A stretch of 8,457 nt of DNA from positions 1 to 8,457 of the forward strand of contig JAHFUU010000078.1 in NCBI GenBank assembly GCA_023264915.1. Reading direction: 5' to 3'. This DNA is from Microthrixaceae bacterium. GTDB taxonomy: Bacteria > Actinomycetota > Acidimicrobiia > Acidimicrobiales > Acidimicrobilacustridaceae. This document shows positions 6,217 through 8,457 of the stretch, in pieces. Made by a program: the position numbers and the translations under genes. The first letter of the stretch is position 1. Every line of letters begins with the position of its first letter. The notes beneath the pieces are model-generated. The model was not told where the DNA came from. It did no database searches and saw only the letters and a program-made list of their open reading frames with translations.

Positions 6217-6298
6217 ACAGGCCAAGCGCGGCGACGCTGCGGGGGGCTTCGCTCTGACGGTGGCGTCGAGCGGCGTTCGGTCATGGGCTCGGACCGGT

Positions 6299-6463
6299 TC
6301 ATGCTGCTGACGCGTCCTGTTCGTTGGTGCAACGGTGGCGGGCTTCGTGCATCGCCTGGCGCGCGAGAGCCACGCCCCGGCGACCCGTCTCGCGGGTGTC
6401 GTCATCGAGGCACCAGTCAGGCGTCGGTTGCGGGTTGGCCATGAGCCTCAGCTGGTCATCCAT
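6299..6463 (-). CDS. Small hypothetical protein, about 54 aa
   Basis: A short ORF from the ATG at 6463 to a TGA; a second ATG at 6442 would give 47 residues starting MANPQPTPDWCLDDDTRE. Codons are rich in G/C at the third position, as in the flanking genes. The composition is protein-like: a Pro-rich start, an acidic DDDTRE patch, then a basic amphipathic helix (GRRGVALARQAMHEARHR). Two cysteines (TPDWC, HRC) are present. No transmembrane segment or signal peptide. Neither start has a strong ribosome-binding site (GAGG 3 bases before the second ATG; GGGG 2 bases before the first). It lies 108 bp upstream of the thiolase on the same strand and could be co-transcribed. I do not recognise a family. 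The frame extends upstream to 6595, but that part looks non-coding. Confidence 0.5.
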   Translation of the reverse strand: MDDQLRLMANPQPTPDWCLDDDTRETGRRGVALARQAMHEARHRCTNEQDASAA

Positions 6464-6744
6464 GACCCCATGCTGACAGGGGGGTGTGACGACATCGGCG
6501 GGCGGCGCCCCGAGCATGCACATCGGTGGCACAGCCCACGAGATGCTCAGGCGAGATGGGATCTCGCCCCGCCAGACGCATGTGCACAGGATCACCGGGC
6601 CCGGGGTGCACGCGCGGAGCCAGTTAGTCTTGCGGAGGTCGTGCGTGGTGCAGGGGCGGCGGGCAGCGTGCCGGCCTTGCTGGGGGTGATCCCCGGCTGG
6701 GGGTGAGAGTGTGGACAGAATGGTCAGTTGGTAAGAGGGACTGG
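6464..6744. other. Divergent intergenic region with an 11-bp direct repeat
   Basis: 281 bp between the small minus-strand ORF and the plus-strand membrane-protein gene. Short open frames exist here on both strands, but none has a sensible start, composition or similarity. GCTGGGGGTGA occurs twice (6679-6689 and 6696-6706), separated by a short TCCCCG spacer that can pair with the G-runs. No sigma-70-like promoter pair could be picked with confidence. The promoters of both flanking genes should lie here. Confidence 0.5.
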
Positions 6745-8457
6745 ATGAGCCGACGATTCAACGAAGAACCGGACAACCTGGATCGGATCGATAGCGTGGA
6801 CGAACCCCAGCGGGCAGTGACGACCAGAGCGTGGGTCGCTGCTCTCGCAGTGCTTGTGGCGGTCGTCTTGAGCGTGTGCACGCCATCGACGCCTGCACCG
6901 GCCCAGACACCGGCCACCGGCCGGCAGGGTGGATCCACCACCACCAGCACCACTGCTCAAGGCTCACCCTCGACGATCGCATCGAGCTCGGGAGCTTCCC
7001 AGAAGGCCAAGGCTGGTGCGGGTGACATCTTGTTCACCCAGCTCCGCGAGGGCTCTGTTTCGGTGATCACCACCGGCAACGTCACCAAGACGGTCGTGGA
7101 CGGGCTCACGACGCCGACCGGCGTGGCAACCCTCGAGGACGGGTCCGTGCTCATAGCCGAGAACACGGCCAACCGGGTCTCGGGCATCGGGGGCCGCTTC
7201 CCGGATCGGCTCGCCAAGCTCATCGACGTCGTGGACCCATACGCGTTGGGCACCTCAGCAGACGGGGCGGTCTACCTGACCCAGCTCAACGACGGGAAGG
7301 TGTCCCAGCTCGACCTCAGCTCCAGCCAGCTCACCTTGTTGGCAGACGGTCTGTCCAAGCCCACGGCAGTGGTCGGGCGCGATGGAGACGTGTACGTCGC
7401 AGAGGCCGGCGCGGCCAAGGTGACCAAGATCGATCGCAACGGGGACAAGTCCGATTTCGCGACGAACGTGGGGACCCCCACCGGGTTGGCGTTCGGGCCG
7501 GACGGAACCCTCTATGTGAGCGACTTCCAGGGCAACCGCATCCTGAAGGTCACCCAAGGGGGTGGCGCGTCCGAGTTCGCAGGCGTGGCCGGACCGGTTC
7601 AGCTCGCGATCGATCCGGTGAAGCCCAAGGCGGGGGACAGCTTCCAGATCATCGCGGCGGTCTCTTCGGGCCTGGTCCAGTACCGGTCCGACGGCACGGT
7701 TGTGGCCAAGGTCGACCTCGCTGACAAGTCGACGGTTGCGGTCGCCGCAGTGCCCGGAGGCCCTCCCCCCAACCCGACCCCGACGGCCTCGGTCGCGCCC
7801 GCGCCTCCCACCCCTCCCCCAACGACCGCGGGTGCACCCTCGGGTGCTGCAACGCCGGTTGACCAGCCCGAGCCTGCCAGCAGCAGCGGTGTTGCAGCGC
7901 TCGTGGTGCTCGCCATAGCGCTCGGGCTCATGTGCGCGGTTGGCGTTGCCGGCTACAGCTACTCCAAGCGTGGCCGACGGAACGAGGAGCTCGCGGGCTT
8001 CACCGATCTGCACGAACGAGCGGTGACCGTGACCCAAGCGATGGGACCCTGCGCGGCGCAAGAGCTAGAGCTGGCCGAAGCCGAGGACACGCGCCGGCAG
8101 GTCATCGGTCAACGACATGGTGCCGAGGCTCGGCTGAGCGATTCTCGCCAGCGCGCCGTGAGCGCGCGGAACCGTGAGTCACAGGCGAGCGACAAGGCCG
8201 CGACGCTTCGAGCCCAGCGAAAGGGCGCCCACGCGTCCGAGCCCGACATCGAGAGTGCAGATGAAGCACCATCCAAGCTTTCACTCGGCGAGCTTGGACT
8301 GACCACTGAGGCAGGCCGAGCGGCGCTGTCCGCGTTCGGTCGTGGCGAGATCACCGCTGTCGAGCTCCGCGAGCGTTGGGACGAGTTGGGCGAGCACACC
8401 GCGGTCACGGCCGTCCAGGGTCAGAGCGAGAAGATCGCCCGGTCGACTCCTTGGCCT
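6745..8457 (+). CDS. Membrane protein with extracellular NHL-type beta-propeller and cytoplasmic helical tail, 3' end missing
   Basis: The frame is open for 571 codons to the window edge. The ATG at 6745 has AAGAGGGA 5 bases upstream. Residues 28-45 are a hydrophobic segment followed by TPAPAQ, so it could be a signal peptide cut after APA or an anchor. Residues about 48-92 are a Ser/Thr/Ala-rich linker. Residues about 94-330 hold about six NHL/SMP-30-like blades, clearest in TPTGVATLEDGSVLIAEN (123-140), PYALGTSADGAVYLTQ, KPTAVVGRDGDVYVAEAG and TPTGLAFGPDGTLYVSDFQG (244-263). A Pro/Thr-rich stalk (338-380) leads to a second membrane segment (383-403) with a stop-transfer SKRGRR (407-412). 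The rest is a charged, mostly helical, probably coiled-coil cytoplasmic region (413-505), then a compact part with LSLGELGLTTEAGRAALSAF and ELRERWDELG (512-549) that I do not recognise. A role as a surface sensor or adhesin linked to a cytoplasmic partner is inference; no enzymatic motif is seen. Confidence 0.85.
   Translation, partial: MSRRFNEEPDNLDRIDSVDEPQRAVTTRAWVAALAVLVAVVLSVCTPSTPAPAQTPATGRQGGSTTTSTTAQGSPSTIASSSGASQKAKAGAGDILFTQLREGSVSVITTGNVTKTVVDGLTTPTGVATLEDGSVLIAENTANRVSGIGGRFPDRLAKLIDVVDPYALGTSADGAVYLTQLNDGKVSQLDLSSSQLTLLADGLSKPTAVVGRDGDVYVAEAGAAKVTKIDRNGDKSDFATNVGTPTGLAFGPDGTLYVSDFQGNRILKVTQGGGASEFAGVAGPVQLAIDPVKPKAGDSFQIIAAVSSGLVQYRSDGTVVAKVDLADKSTVAVAAVPGGPPPNPTPTASVAPAPPTPPPTTAGAPSGAATPVDQPEPASSSGVAALVVLAIALGLMCAVGVAGYSYSKRGRRNEELAGFTDLHERAVTVTQAMGPCAAQELELAEAEDTRRQVIGQRHGAEARLSDSRQRAVSARNRESQASDKAATLRAQRKGAHASEPDIESADEAPSKLSLGELGLTTEAGRAALSAFGRGEITAVELRERWDELGEHTAVTAVQGQSEKIARSTPWP

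Noticed and set aside
6238..6258. A third copy of the inverted-repeat end (GGGGCTTCGC followed by TCTGAC)
   Set aside because: Only the GGGGCTTCGC core matches; the palindrome is not completed, and CTAG and the TGACTCGTC unit are missing.
7255..8061. 268-codon minus-strand ORF opposite the propeller gene
   Set aside because: Low-complexity Arg/Gly stretches arise from the complement of the Pro/Ala-rich stalk; the plus strand has a ribosome-binding site, repeats and membrane segments.

Overview
The window is high-GC DNA with strong G/C preference at third codon positions and frequent GTG starts. It carries a mycothiol S-conjugate amidase (Mca), an enzyme of mycothiol-making Actinomycetota. 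Together with a FadA5-like thiolase, surface lipoproteins and an NHL-propeller membrane protein, this suggests an actinobacterium, perhaps an Acidimicrobiia-type lineage; the class is inference only. No rRNA, tRNA, CRISPR array or transposase gene was seen.

Layout, left to right. (1) The 3' part of a PhoU/TrkA-C (RCK_C) ion-transport regulator runs in from the left edge (1-558, +). (2) mca follows (643-1503, +), and a 12-bp tandem repeat array sits directly behind its stop (1512-1559). (3) A convergent lipoprotein with a cupredoxin-like domain that has lost its copper ligands (1608-2093, -). (4) Divergent from it, a tandem-GNAT acetyltransferase (2282-3193, +). (5) A ChbG/YdjC-type carbohydrate deacetylase (3154-3993, -) whose 3' end overlaps the acetyltransferase tail to tail by 40 bp. 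(6) A unit of about 1 kb (4003-5011) bounded by inverted repeats of 77 and 108 bp and carrying one gene, a staphylococcal-nuclease-fold lipoprotein (4244-4816, -). (7) A FadA5-like 3-ketoacyl-CoA thiolase (5018-6190, -), preceded by a small hypothetical ORF on the same strand (6299-6463, -). (8) A large gene open to the right edge (6745-8457, +) for a protein with an N-terminal hydrophobic segment, an extracellular beta-propeller, a Pro/Thr-rich stalk, a second membrane segment and a charged cytoplasmic helical tail.

The genes do not form one pathway. They look like single-gene housekeeping and envelope functions: thiol detoxification, acyl-CoA thiolysis, carbohydrate deacetylation and surface proteins. 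The most unusual structure is the inverted-repeat-bounded nuclease cassette. It fits exactly between the thiolase stop and the deacetylase start, has CTAG at both outer ends, and has a 14-bp tandem expansion in one arm only. The right-hand membrane protein, whose cytoplasmic domain I do not recognise, is the best candidate for undescribed protein biology.
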